From: Pyxidicoccus trucidator
Lineage (GTDB): Bacteria; Myxococcota; Myxococcia; Myxococcales; Myxococcaceae
Length of the DNA stretch: 64,000 nt
Direction of reading: 5' to 3'
NCBI RefSeq assembly: GCF_010894435.1
Contig: NZ_JAAIXZ010000009.1
Coordinates: 1-64,000 of the forward strand
Shown here: one piece after another, positions 54,344 through 62,674 of the stretch
How positions within the stretch are numbered: the first letter of the stretch is position 1
Layout: each line of letters opens with the position of its first letter
Program-made: the position numbers and the translations under genes
The notes under the pieces: model-generated
Database searches by the model: none
Told to the model about the DNA's origin: nothing
Seen by the model: the letters and a program-made list of their open reading frames with translations, nothing else

Positions 54344-56440
54344 ATGCCTCGCATCGCGCTCACGGCCAGCGTCGCCCTCGCTCCGCCTGGAGGGAACAAC
54401 CGGAACCGGCTGCGGCCCGCCAGCTTCGGAGTCACGGACTTCCGGCTCTCCACTCCGGGAGGCGCCTCGTCCCGGTGCCACCTCCCCACGCCCTTTCGCG
54501 CCCCCGACGGCGGAGAGGACGGCTTCCACTTCGCGCCCGAGCTGGAGCCGGTGGAGCTTGTCTACAGGTTGACCAACAGCGCCGCCCTGGCGCGCGTGGG
54601 CAGGCTGGAGCTCTTCACGCGCCACCGGAAGGCCCCGCTGTGGTCTCGCGAGCTGTCCTCGGAGGAGGTGACGTCGGGCGACCACCGCCTGCGCTGGGAC
54701 GGACGCGTGGCCGTGTGCGAGGCCTTCCCGGATGGCGTCGTCACGGTGGAGCACTCGCCCTACAAGCTGAGGCTCACGCTCCAGGGCAGCGGCTGGGCGG
54801 AGTGCCCCGTGGCCTGGACGTACTTCCACGTGCTGGTGGATGGCCTGGAGCTGGAGCTGGGAGACCCGCGCGTGCTCGCGAAACAACGGGACCGCGAGCT
54901 GGCCCAAGCAGTGGGCCGGCTGCCCGCGCCCGGAGAGAAGGCGGAGGTTCGGCTCGTCGGCAATCTCTTCAAAGCGAAGCCCGAGGAGATGGCGGACGAA
55001 ACCGACTTCCTGCAGCTCCGCGCCACCTGGGGCAACGGGCCGGACATCCCCATCTTCGCGCGCGCGTGGCTGAAGGACTCGGCGGGCCGCCGTGTGGATG
55101 CGCCGAAGGCCTTGGGCCGGGTGCGCTTCCTCTGGGATTGGGAGGACGAGGCCGAGGACCTCTCCGTCCATTCTCCGCACGCGCGCACCTACCTGGAGCA
55201 GACGCTGAACCGCCAGTGCTCGGCCTCGCGGCCCACGGGTGACAACGCGCACCGGGACGTCGGCGGCAAGCGGGGGTTGCCCTCCTCGGCGGTGTTCCCG
55301 AAGCAGGCGGGGTACGCGCCGCGAGACACCCCGCGCGACGGCGTCTTCCCCTTCCGCGTCGTCACCTGCGGGAAGCGCAAGTGGGCGGCGTACACCCAGG
55401 CGTGGACGTCCGGCGCCTTCGCGGGACGGACGGGGGTGCTGTTCCAGCCCTCGCGCATCGCAGGGGATGCGTGGCGCGTGACGGTGCAGCTCGCGTACGA
55501 GCGGCGCAAGGACGGCGCCGTGGCGCTGGACGTGGAGGACGCCGCGCCCCTGCCCGCCGCCGTGCGCGCCACCACCGGCACCTTCGAGACGTGGCGTGAG
55601 GTCCACCTCTCCCGCATCGTTCGCAAACACCCCACCGTCGCCGGCTTTGCACTGGCCCCCGTGCAGGCGCAGTTCGAGCGCGCATTCCTGCGACTCGTGG
55701 ACCGCAGCGGCGGCGTCACCGACCTGGATGCGGCTGACTACAACAGGCGCATCGCGGTGGCGGTGAAGACGCTCCCCTGGGAGATCCAGGTGGCCATCGA
55801 TCCCTCGGTGGACCAGTACGCCGCGGGAGGCCACGCGCTCACATTCCGCACGCATGCGGAGTTCCTGGTGGAGGCAATGCGGCAGAAGGGCGGTGACGAA
55901 GCCTCGCTTTCCAAGTTCGTCTCGTCCCGCAGCAACAAGACCCTTCTGACAAAGGAGACGGTCTACAACCTGCAATGCAAGGACTGGGCGAAGGAGCTCC
56001 TCGTCACCGCGTTCGACGACACCCCGAGCCGCGAGCCGGGCATCGTGATTCTCCAGTTCGCGGGCCTCTACAACCTGGAGCGCGCGCTCGGTGGCGTCGC
56101 GGTCAACGGCTTCTCCAAGGAGCTTCCTTCAAGCACGCGGACTCGCTGCGTGGTCGTCCAGTGCGGCTCGCCCACCAACTACTCCGGCAACTCCAATTCG
56201 CTGGAACAGACAATCGCTCATGAGCTGGGCCACCAGCTCTTCCTGCCCCATGCGCCCTTCCCCGTGCATCGGCTGCCGGGCGGTGCACTCGCGGCACGAC
56301 ATGACCAGGACGGACGTGACTGTCTGATGGGCTACGACTACTCCACGGAGCGGCGGCTGTGCGGACTCTGCCTCCTACGGCTGCGAGGATGGGACCCACG
56401 AAGGCTGAGCAGCGACGGGAGCCGGAACACCCTCCCATGA
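54344..56440 (+). CDS. Large metzincin-like zinc metalloprotease
   Basis: A 698-aa protein with a C-terminal metalloprotease site: HELGHQLFLPH with His626, Glu627, His630 and His636 (HExxHxxxxxH), then a Met-turn CLMGYDYS about 35 residues later. This is the metzincin pattern. The first 550 residues are of unknown type, beta-rich at the start, with no signal peptide. It lies 9 bp after the peptidoglycan-binding gene and overlaps the next gene by 4 bp. Possible role: a toxin or effector delivered by a contractile injection system, by inference from context only. I do not recognise a family. Confidence 0.7.
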   Translation: MPRIALTASVALAPPGGNNRNRLRPASFGVTDFRLSTPGGASSRCHLPTPFRAPDGGEDGFHFAPELEPVELVYRLTNSAALARVGRLELFTRHRKAPLWSRELSSEEVTSGDHRLRWDGRVAVCEAFPDGVVTVEHSPYKLRLTLQGSGWAECPVAWTYFHVLVDGLELELGDPRVLAKQRDRELAQAVGRLPAPGEKAEVRLVGNLFKAKPEEMADETDFLQLRATWGNGPDIPIFARAWLKDSAGRRVDAPKALGRVRFLWDWEDEAEDLSVHSPHARTYLEQTLNRQCSASRPTGDNAHRDVGGKRGLPSSAVFPKQAGYAPRDTPRDGVFPFRVVTCGKRKWAAYTQAWTSGAFAGRTGVLFQPSRIAGDAWRVTVQLAYERRKDGAVALDVEDAAPLPAAVRATTGTFETWREVHLSRIVRKHPTVAGFALAPVQAQFERAFLRLVDRSGGVTDLDAADYNRRIAVAVKTLPWEIQVAIDPSVDQYAAGGHALTFRTHAEFLVEAMRQKGGDEASLSKFVSSRSNKTLLTKETVYNLQCKDWAKELLVTAFDDTPSREPGIVILQFAGLYNLERALGGVAVNGFSKELPSSTRTRCVVVQCGSPTNYSGNSNSLEQTIAHELGHQLFLPHAPFPVHRLPGGALAARHDQDGRDCLMGYDYSTERRLCGLCLLRLRGWDPRRLSSDGSRNTLP

Positions 56441-58032
56441 GCACGCACGCCTTGTTCTGTCCGGTGCTGCTCATGGTCGTCTCGCTCGCGGGCAGCGCCT
56501 CGGCGCGCCCGCCCCCGAGCCAGGCCGCGACACGCCCTTCCCCCACAACCGGAGGATCTTCCGTGCGCATCCAATTCAAGCTGCCCAAGGAGCGCTTCCT
56601 CGCGGCGGAGGAACGCAGCGTACGCCTCACCCTACGGAACCAGGGCACCGCCCCCGTGGAGCTGCGGGACCCGTTCAGGGACGCGGACCAGTCGCTGACC
56701 TACACCTTGACCGGGCCGGAGTATCCCGAGGGCCGGAGCGTCAGCTGGCGCTCGTTCGCGCTGATGGATCCGGCCTACAACCTCACGATGGACGTGGCGC
56801 CGCGAATCCGGTTGGACGCCGGGCAGGCCATCGAGTTCTTCGTCGACGTGCACACGTGGCTCCCCGCTACACGCCCCGGGCGCTACCGCCTGAGCGCCCA
56901 GCTGACCCAGGAGCCCCTCACCGCGACAGCCGCACCTGTCGAGTTCGACATCGTGCCCTCCTCGGCTGGCCCTGCCTCGCTGGGGGTCGACGTGGACGGC
57001 CACTTCACGCCCGGGGTCAAGGCGGCCTGGCTCCAGGACACGGGCGGACAGCCGCTGCTCCTGGCGGGCGGCTACGACGACTTTGATGCCGTGGAAACGG
57101 GAGGAGTGACCTGGAGACCGGCGACGGTGCTGGGCCCCGTCGAGCCTGGCTCCACGGACGCGATGTACCCCTGGTCGAATGACCCCCAGGGCCTGTCCTC
57201 CGTCCGGTGGACGACGTGGCGCAAGGGTGCCTCACTGCTGGCGCTGGCCTGGCCGGCCACGACGGAGAACCCCTTCCGCTTCGACCTGGGCGAGCCTCCC
57301 GAGCGCATCGTCCGTCCTCCCGTGGCGACCGTGGCCGGAGAGCTGTTCGTCGCCATGGTGGGTGCCGGAGGGAAGAACCTGCGGCTCATCCGGTTCCAGT
57401 CCTCCTCCGATGCCACGGAAGTCACTCCGGGCCGCGAGGTTGGCCGCGTCCCCCTGCCGGGAGTCCCCGTGGCCGCGCGCGCCACGGTGCAGCCCGCGTC
57501 GGTCGGCAATGGTCTCAGCGTGCTGGTCGTGGAGGAGTCCCTCGGAGGGCTGGACCTCCACCACATCCGCACCACCAGCACCGGCCGCCTCACCCGCGTA
57601 GCCAGCACCCTGCTCCGCGGCGTGCGCGCGATGCCCCAGTCGGAGCCGGGGCTGTGGATAGACCCGGCGGGACGGCTGCACGCCGCGCTGGTGACGGCCT
57701 CGCTGAAGAACCCCCGTCAGGCCGTGCTCGCGGAGCTGCGCTACCGGGCGGACGGGAGACTGGAAGCGCCGGCCCGGTTGACGCCCCTGGGGAGGCTGCC
57801 CGTGGCTCCTCGCGCCGCGGTGGCCCGCCACCACTCCAGGGCCCAGCGAAACGGAGAGCTGTCGTGGGCCATCCTCATGGAGGATGGCAGGCTGCTGCAT
57901 CAGGGCACCTGGCAGGGCCCCATGACGACGAAGCACCCCCCGGCCCTGCCGCTGGAGCTATACCTTGGCGACGGTACCTACCTGCTCACCGTGGACCCCA
58001 CCCTGGGCGCCTCCTTCGAAATGCTCCGCTGA
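56437..58032 (+). CDS. Secreted protein linked to the metzincin module
   Basis: A 531-aa exported protein; ATG 56437 overlaps the metalloprotease stop (ATGA) and starts a signal peptide (core LFCPVLLMVVSLAGSASA). The N-terminal domain (about 40-175, with RSVRLTLRNQGTAPVELRDP) looks like an immunoglobulin-like adhesion or inhibitor domain. The remainder is beta-rich, with repeats of GLWIDPAGRLHAALV type that suggest a beta-propeller. It could be a periplasmic immunity or accessory partner of the protease, but nothing in the sequence proves that. Confidence 0.6.
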   Translation: MSTHALFCPVLLMVVSLAGSASARPPPSQAATRPSPTTGGSSVRIQFKLPKERFLAAEERSVRLTLRNQGTAPVELRDPFRDADQSLTYTLTGPEYPEGRSVSWRSFALMDPAYNLTMDVAPRIRLDAGQAIEFFVDVHTWLPATRPGRYRLSAQLTQEPLTATAAPVEFDIVPSSAGPASLGVDVDGHFTPGVKAAWLQDTGGQPLLLAGGYDDFDAVETGGVTWRPATVLGPVEPGSTDAMYPWSNDPQGLSSVRWTTWRKGASLLALAWPATTENPFRFDLGEPPERIVRPPVATVAGELFVAMVGAGGKNLRLIRFQSSSDATEVTPGREVGRVPLPGVPVAARATVQPASVGNGLSVLVVEESLGGLDLHHIRTTSTGRLTRVASTLLRGVRAMPQSEPGLWIDPAGRLHAALVTASLKNPRQAVLAELRYRADGRLEAPARLTPLGRLPVAPRAAVARHHSRAQRNGELSWAILMEDGRLLHQGTWQGPMTTKHPPALPLELYLGDGTYLLTVDPTLGASFEMLR

Positions 58033-58185
58033 CTGGACGCCCGTCTCTCATGCGGCCCGGCAGGCATGCTGGAGGCCCTGCTCCCACACCTCCAGGGCGG
58101 GCGGTGGGACAGGCGCCCGGCGCGTAGGTTTCGCTGTCCAAGGAGGGCCCGGTAGCGCTACGTAGGGAGGGTTACCGGGAGCCCG

Positions 58186-58689
58186 ATGACCGCAGCCCTC
58201 CTGTCACTCACCCTCGCCTTCAGCCTCTTCACCGGCCAGTACGCGCCCCAGCAGGGCGGGAGCAATCCCCTCAAGCCGGAGCTGGAGGTTCGCGTCCAGG
58301 CGCTCGGCAAGCAGCTGCGCTGCGCCGTGTGCCAGGGCGTCTCCATCGCCGACAGCCCGGCCTCCATGGCGCGCGCCCAGCTCGACACCGTGCGTGAGCT
58401 GGTGGCCGAGGGGAAGACGGACCAGGAAGTCGTCGACTACTTCGTCGCCCGGTACGGCGAGTGGGTGCTGCTGGAGCCCACCGCCCAGGGCTTCAACTGG
58501 TTCGTCTGGCTGGGCCCGGTGGCGCTCGTCGCGATTGGCGGCTTCGTCATCTGGCGACAGCTCCAGCGTGGGCCTCCCGAGGCGCAGCCTTCGCAGCAGA
58601 CCGCGGCCCCGGCCGACCCGGCGGGGACTCCCGCGCCGGATGACGCAGACCCGTACCTCCAGGCCGTGCGCCGGGAGCTGGAGCGCTAA
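58186..58689 (+). CDS. ccmH: Cytochrome c maturation protein CcmH
   Basis: A 167-aa protein of the CcmH/CycL family. It has a signal-like start, then the redox motif QLRCAVCQG (Cys46, Cys49), a helical bundle ADSPASMARAQLDTVRELV, and a C-terminal membrane helix (WLGPVALVAIGGFVIWRQL). It reduces the apocytochrome CxxCH for haem ligation by CcmF. It follows the metzincin module by 153 bp and precedes ccmI by 3 bp. It belongs functionally with the ccm block about 7.3 kb upstream. Confidence 0.92.
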   Translation: MTAALLSLTLAFSLFTGQYAPQQGGSNPLKPELEVRVQALGKQLRCAVCQGVSIADSPASMARAQLDTVRELVAEGKTDQEVVDYFVARYGEWVLLEPTAQGFNWFVWLGPVALVAIGGFVIWRQLQRGPPEAQPSQQTAAPADPAGTPAPDDADPYLQAVRRELER

Positions 58690-58692
58690 GCC

Positions 58693-59661
58693 ATGCAGCC
58701 GCAGACGACCAACTGGTTGCCCGGAATCATCGTGCTCGCGGTCGCCTTCGTGGCCGCCGCCGTCTGGCTCCTCTTCATGCGCAGCCGGGGCGCGCTCGCG
58801 ACGAACGAGCCTCGCGATGGCGCGATGGATGACCTGACCCAGCGCGCGCAGACGCTCATCGACCAGCTCCGCGCGCTGGAGGCGGACAAGCACAACCTGG
58901 GCGCCGAGCAGTACGCGGCGGAGAAGTCCCGCCTGGAGCGCGAGGCCGCCTCCGCGCTGCGCGCCAAGGACGAGCACCTGAAGCGCAAGGCGTCGGGCGA
59001 GGGCGCGCGGACGCGGGCTCCCGCTCCGGTGGCCACCGGCTGGGCGGCGCGCAACCCGCAGCTCATGGGCGCCGTGTGGGGCGCGGGCATCGTGCTGTTC
59101 TTCGGCGGGCTGGGCTACCTGCTCGTGTCCGAGCAGCAGCCGCGCACGGAGGGCCGCGAGGCCACGGGCCGGGTGCCGCCGGGTGGACCGCAGGAGCAGC
59201 AGCAGGGAGACGGCATGGGCGGGCAGCAGGAGAGCCCGGACATGGTGGAGGCCCGCGCGCGCCTGCAGTCGAACGCCGGTGACGTGGAGTCCGCCGCGCT
59301 GCTGAGCCATGAGCTCATCCGCCGCCAGGAGTTCGAGGAGGCGGCGAAGGTGGCCGCGAAGGGCCTGGCCGCGGACCCGTTCCACGTCGAGCTGCGCGTG
59401 CACCGGGGCGTGCTGCGCGCCACGCAGGGCGACCTGCCGGGCGCGGAGGCCGAGCTGACGGAGCTGGTGGACACGTGGCCGGACGCGCAGGAGGCGCTCA
59501 TCTTCCTGGGCAGCCTCGCGCTGCGGCGCGGAGACAAGGAGAAGGCGCTGGAGCACTTCGAGCGCTTCGCCGTCGAGGTGCCGCGCAACATGCAGCCGCC
59601 GCAGCTGGGGCCCGCGATTGCCCAGCTCCGCGCCGAAGTCGCTGGCGGCGGCCTGCCGTGA
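58693..59661 (+). CDS. ccmI: Cytochrome c biogenesis protein CcmI-like (TPR)
   Basis: A 322-aa bitopic protein: N-terminal helix WLPGIIVLAVAFVAAAVWLLF, a coiled stretch with the CcmI-like AQTLIDQLRALEADKHNLG, a second helix (VWGAGIVLFFGGLGYLLVS, about 115-135), a low-complexity Gly/Gln linker and TPR-like repeats (about 195-310). CcmI chaperones apocytochromes for haem ligation. It follows ccmH by 3 bp. Converges on the next gene with a 14-bp gap. Confidence 0.8.
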   Translation: MQPQTTNWLPGIIVLAVAFVAAAVWLLFMRSRGALATNEPRDGAMDDLTQRAQTLIDQLRALEADKHNLGAEQYAAEKSRLEREAASALRAKDEHLKRKASGEGARTRAPAPVATGWAARNPQLMGAVWGAGIVLFFGGLGYLLVSEQQPRTEGREATGRVPPGGPQEQQQGDGMGGQQESPDMVEARARLQSNAGDVESAALLSHELIRRQEFEEAAKVAAKGLAADPFHVELRVHRGVLRATQGDLPGAEAELTELVDTWPDAQEALIFLGSLALRRGDKEKALEHFERFAVEVPRNMQPPQLGPAIAQLRAEVAGGGLP

Positions 59662-59675
59662 GCTGACCCGGCCGC

Positions 59676-60464
59676 TCAGGCGGGCTCGAGGGCTCGCGAC
59701 AGGCCATTCGCCTTGATGAGCTGCATGCAGGAGATGACGGCCGCGACGAGGATGGCGCCGCCATCCAGGTAGCCGCCCAGGACGAAGGCCGCCCCTCCGA
59801 TGAGGACGTCGAACGCGAAGACGAACCAGCCCACCACCGTGTTCCGGGTGAGCGCCAGCAGGCCGGCAAGCCCGAGGTAGATGGCGGCGAAGCACGCACC
59901 TCCCACGAGCGCGTTGAGCTGCGTGCCCGAGGAAGCGCTCATCGAGCCCAGCAGCCCCGTGACGACCAGCCCTCCCGCGACGGCACCGTGAACCCAGGCC
60001 ATGTCGCGCACGAGGGTGCGGCGGAGCCGTACCGGGTCCACGTCCCTCTCACGCTGTAGACAGGCAGGACAGTGCGTCCGCTCGGCCTCGAGCGCCTCCG
60101 GTAGACACGCATCACAGTAGAAGCCACCGCAGCGTGGACAGGTGCGCGTCTCCTCCACCTGCACATGTCGAGGACAGCGCGGCCCTGCGTCGACGGAAGG
60201 TGCACCGTCCGGGTGCACCGCCCCGAGAACGCCCCCCGGAGCCGCATCGGACGGCAGCGCCGCCGCGGACTTCACGGCCACGGAGGCCCCCGCGAGGGAC
60301 GCGAGGCAGCTCGGGCAGAACTCCGCTTCACGCGGCGCCACCGTGCCGCAGGCGCACCGCGCGCGGCGGGAATCTCCCTCGTGAAGCGCGGACGGAGTCT
60401 CACGCCACGACGTCGCATCGAAGGGCTGGATGCCCGGCTGGAGGCTTTCGTCCATGCAATGCAC
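59676..60464 (-). CDS. Zinc-finger membrane protein
   Basis: A 262-aa protein of unknown function. It has an N-terminal double-zinc-ribbon-like segment (RCACGTVAPREAEFCPSC) and a B-box-like cluster (CPRHVQVEETRTCPRC, then FYCDACLPEALEAERTHCPAC). A C-terminal membrane region of four helices (for example VHGAVAGGLVVTGLLGSM and GWFVFAFDVLIGGAAFVLGG) completes it. The combination resembles other myxobacterial proteins with ribbons fused to membrane bundles, such as 50877-52064 here. ATG three codons later (MDESLQPG) is an alternative start. Confidence 0.65.
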   Translation of the reverse strand: MHCMDESLQPGIQPFDATSWRETPSALHEGDSRRARCACGTVAPREAEFCPSCLASLAGASVAVKSAAALPSDAAPGGVLGAVHPDGAPSVDAGPRCPRHVQVEETRTCPRCGGFYCDACLPEALEAERTHCPACLQRERDVDPVRLRRTLVRDMAWVHGAVAGGLVVTGLLGSMSASSGTQLNALVGGACFAAIYLGLAGLLALTRNTVVGWFVFAFDVLIGGAAFVLGGYLDGGAILVAAVISCMQLIKANGLSRALEPA

Positions 60465-60767
60465 GGAACCTCAAACGCCCCCGTGTGCACAACCGGGTCA
60501 TGCCAGACAGCGACGCGGCCACACGCCGGGTCTCACCTCCGTGCGGAAAGTCGGAGCGCGTCACGCAAAGCCATCATGCGTTAGCCGCAGCCCGCCAAGG
60601 CGCGGCCCCTGGGTTGTTTGAAGGAGCGGCGCCTCGCGCGATGCGGTGGGGCCCGCGCGCAGGTGCTGTTCTCGCCACACCGCGCAGTTGCCTGCCTCAC
60701 TCCACGCTTGCGTTCTCTCCTATTTCTCTTGAAATTCTTATTTTACCAATTTCAGAAGAGAGGACCC
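60465..60767. other. Intergenic region with AT-rich operator-like repeat
   Basis: 303 bp upstream of the GH43-like gene. Mostly GC-rich and featureless, then an AT-rich 50-bp patch before the gene. There the inverted repeat TGAAATT (60730-60736) / AATTTCA (60748-60754), spacer 11 bp, sits 14-38 bp upstream of the ATG, where it could be an operator. A TTGAAA overlaps its left arm, but no good -10 follows. No RNA gene seen. Confidence 0.5.
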
Positions 60768-62531
60768 ATGAAACCTGTCCGCATGCTCGTGCCGCTATCC
60801 CTTCTCTGCGCGGCCCTCGCTGGCTGCGGGGACGGGCACTCGCCTGGCTCCGAGCCCGTTCCAGAGGAGGTCTCGCAGCCCCAGGAGCTCGCCGGGGTCT
60901 GCGATGGCGTCACGTGCGGTGGCCATGGCGTCTGCAGGGACAACGCAGGCAGCGCTCTATGTGTCTGTGATGAGGGCTTCACGGGGCCAGCCTGCGCCAC
61001 GCGCGGTGCCGACTACGGCGCGCGCACGCTGCTCATGCAGTGGCTGGCCGACCCTGACGTCTACAAGGAGCACGACGACCTGTTCTTCCTCACCGGCACC
61101 GGCAACGGGGTGCTGCTGCCCCTCTACGAGTCGACCGACCTGCGGAGCTTCCACTTCAAGCGCGACTACAACCCGTCGGCGGCCGACCCCGTCTACGACT
61201 ACTGCTTCCTCTGGGCGCCGGACCTCGGCAAGTACAACGGCGCCTACCAGCTCTACTTCTCGGCCCACCGGGTGCCCAACGGCGCGGCGTGCCCGCCGGC
61301 TGGCCAGGAGGTGACGACCTTCGTCGCCACGGCGCCGGATTTGAACTTCAACTTCAGCGCGCCCCAGCCCATCAACGCCAACACCACGTGGCCGCGCACC
61401 TCCACCGGCACGGCGTGCCTGCCGCAGGGCTGCAACCGGAACATCCGCATCGACTCGGCCACGTACAACGACACGTCCGGCCGCTGGTTCTTCTATGTCT
61501 GGTTCGACCGGGGCAACAACATCTCCTCCTTCAACACCGCGGCCCCCGGCACCGTCTACAACCACGCGGGCCCCGCAATCTTCGCGACGCCGGCCCACGA
61601 GGAGGGCATCAACGAGGCCCCCGAGGTCTTCAAGCGCAACGGGCAGTACTACCTGCTCCTCAGCGGCGGTTGGTACAACAGCCAGTACGCCATGTACTAC
61701 GTGATGGGGGACTCCATCCCCCAGCTCACGCGGGCGCGGGCGGTGCGGCGGCTCTCGCAGCCCCTGCGTAACTCGGCGGGCCGGCTGGTGCAGAGCCACG
61801 GCCACAACGTCATCGTCGAGCGCCGGGGTGAGTACTTCAACATCTTCCACGTCGGAGCCTTCGACGCCGCGGGCAACCTCACCTCGCGCAGCACGTACAA
61901 GCAGCGCGTCGCCTTCAAGCCGGACGGGTCGATGCACTCGCTCAACCAGGTGAACCTCCGCTGGAACAAGCTCACCGGCTACAGCTACTCGCTCGACGTC
62001 GTGCTCCGCGACGGAACAGTGGTTGGCCCGTGCCTCGCGGTGGGCGTGCTCGGCCAGTCCAACAAGACAGTGTTCGACGGCGTGTGCCGCAGCGCGGGGG
62101 ACCGCGTGGTGACGAAGGGCGACATCGCCGCCTTCCGCATCTTCTATTCGAACAATGGTGTCTGGGGCGCCTTCGTCGAGCGGGCCTATGACGGCATCTC
62201 CGACGACGTCACCCTGGACCTGCCGGGCGGCTACACGCCCTTCGTGGACCTGAGCTGGAGCGAGGAGGAGACCGCCGCCCAGTACTCCATCGACGTGCAG
62301 CGGCGGGACAATGGCGCGTGGATTGGCCCCTGCATCGGCGTCAACTCCGTGAACAAGAGCCTCTCGTGGACCTACCTGGGGCGCTGCGACACGCCGGGCA
62401 TCAACGTGCCGTACTCCAACATCCAGGCGTTCCGCATCTGCTCGGCCGTGAATGGAAACTGGGCCCAGGCCCGCTGCGGCGCCACGGCCTACGACGGGCG
62501 GAGCCTGCACTCGCAGATTGTCATTCCCTGA
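60768..62531 (+). CDS. GH43-like secreted lipoprotein with EGF-like domain
   Basis: A 587-aa lipoprotein (lipobox ALAGC, Cys20) starting at ATG 60768 after GAGAGGA. An EGF-like module (about 43-75, six Cys) precedes a five-bladed-propeller-like catalytic region (LMQWLADPDVYKEHDDLFFL, ending near 400), which resembles family 43 arabinan/xylan hydrolases (Asp in LADPDV, Glu in NEAPEVFKRNG). The last 190 residues are two similar modules with the pattern YSxDVxxRDxxxxGPCxxV. Substrate unknown. Upstream lies an AT-rich repeat. Confidence 0.75.
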   Translation: MKPVRMLVPLSLLCAALAGCGDGHSPGSEPVPEEVSQPQELAGVCDGVTCGGHGVCRDNAGSALCVCDEGFTGPACATRGADYGARTLLMQWLADPDVYKEHDDLFFLTGTGNGVLLPLYESTDLRSFHFKRDYNPSAADPVYDYCFLWAPDLGKYNGAYQLYFSAHRVPNGAACPPAGQEVTTFVATAPDLNFNFSAPQPINANTTWPRTSTGTACLPQGCNRNIRIDSATYNDTSGRWFFYVWFDRGNNISSFNTAAPGTVYNHAGPAIFATPAHEEGINEAPEVFKRNGQYYLLLSGGWYNSQYAMYYVMGDSIPQLTRARAVRRLSQPLRNSAGRLVQSHGHNVIVERRGEYFNIFHVGAFDAAGNLTSRSTYKQRVAFKPDGSMHSLNQVNLRWNKLTGYSYSLDVVLRDGTVVGPCLAVGVLGQSNKTVFDGVCRSAGDRVVTKGDIAAFRIFYSNNGVWGAFVERAYDGISDDVTLDLPGGYTPFVDLSWSEEETAAQYSIDVQRRDNGAWIGPCIGVNSVNKSLSWTYLGRCDTPGINVPYSNIQAFRICSAVNGNWAQARCGATAYDGRSLHSQIVIP

Positions 62532-62674
62532 GCGTACCGCCTGGGGCGCGGACCTCCCTGGCGCGAGCAGGCGCGGAAGGAACAGTCATTCCGCGGGCAA
62601 GTCGCCGCCGGGGAGCCCCCTTGTACGGCAGGGAAAGAAAAGAACAGTGACAGGGATTGGTGCGGCGCCTTGGC

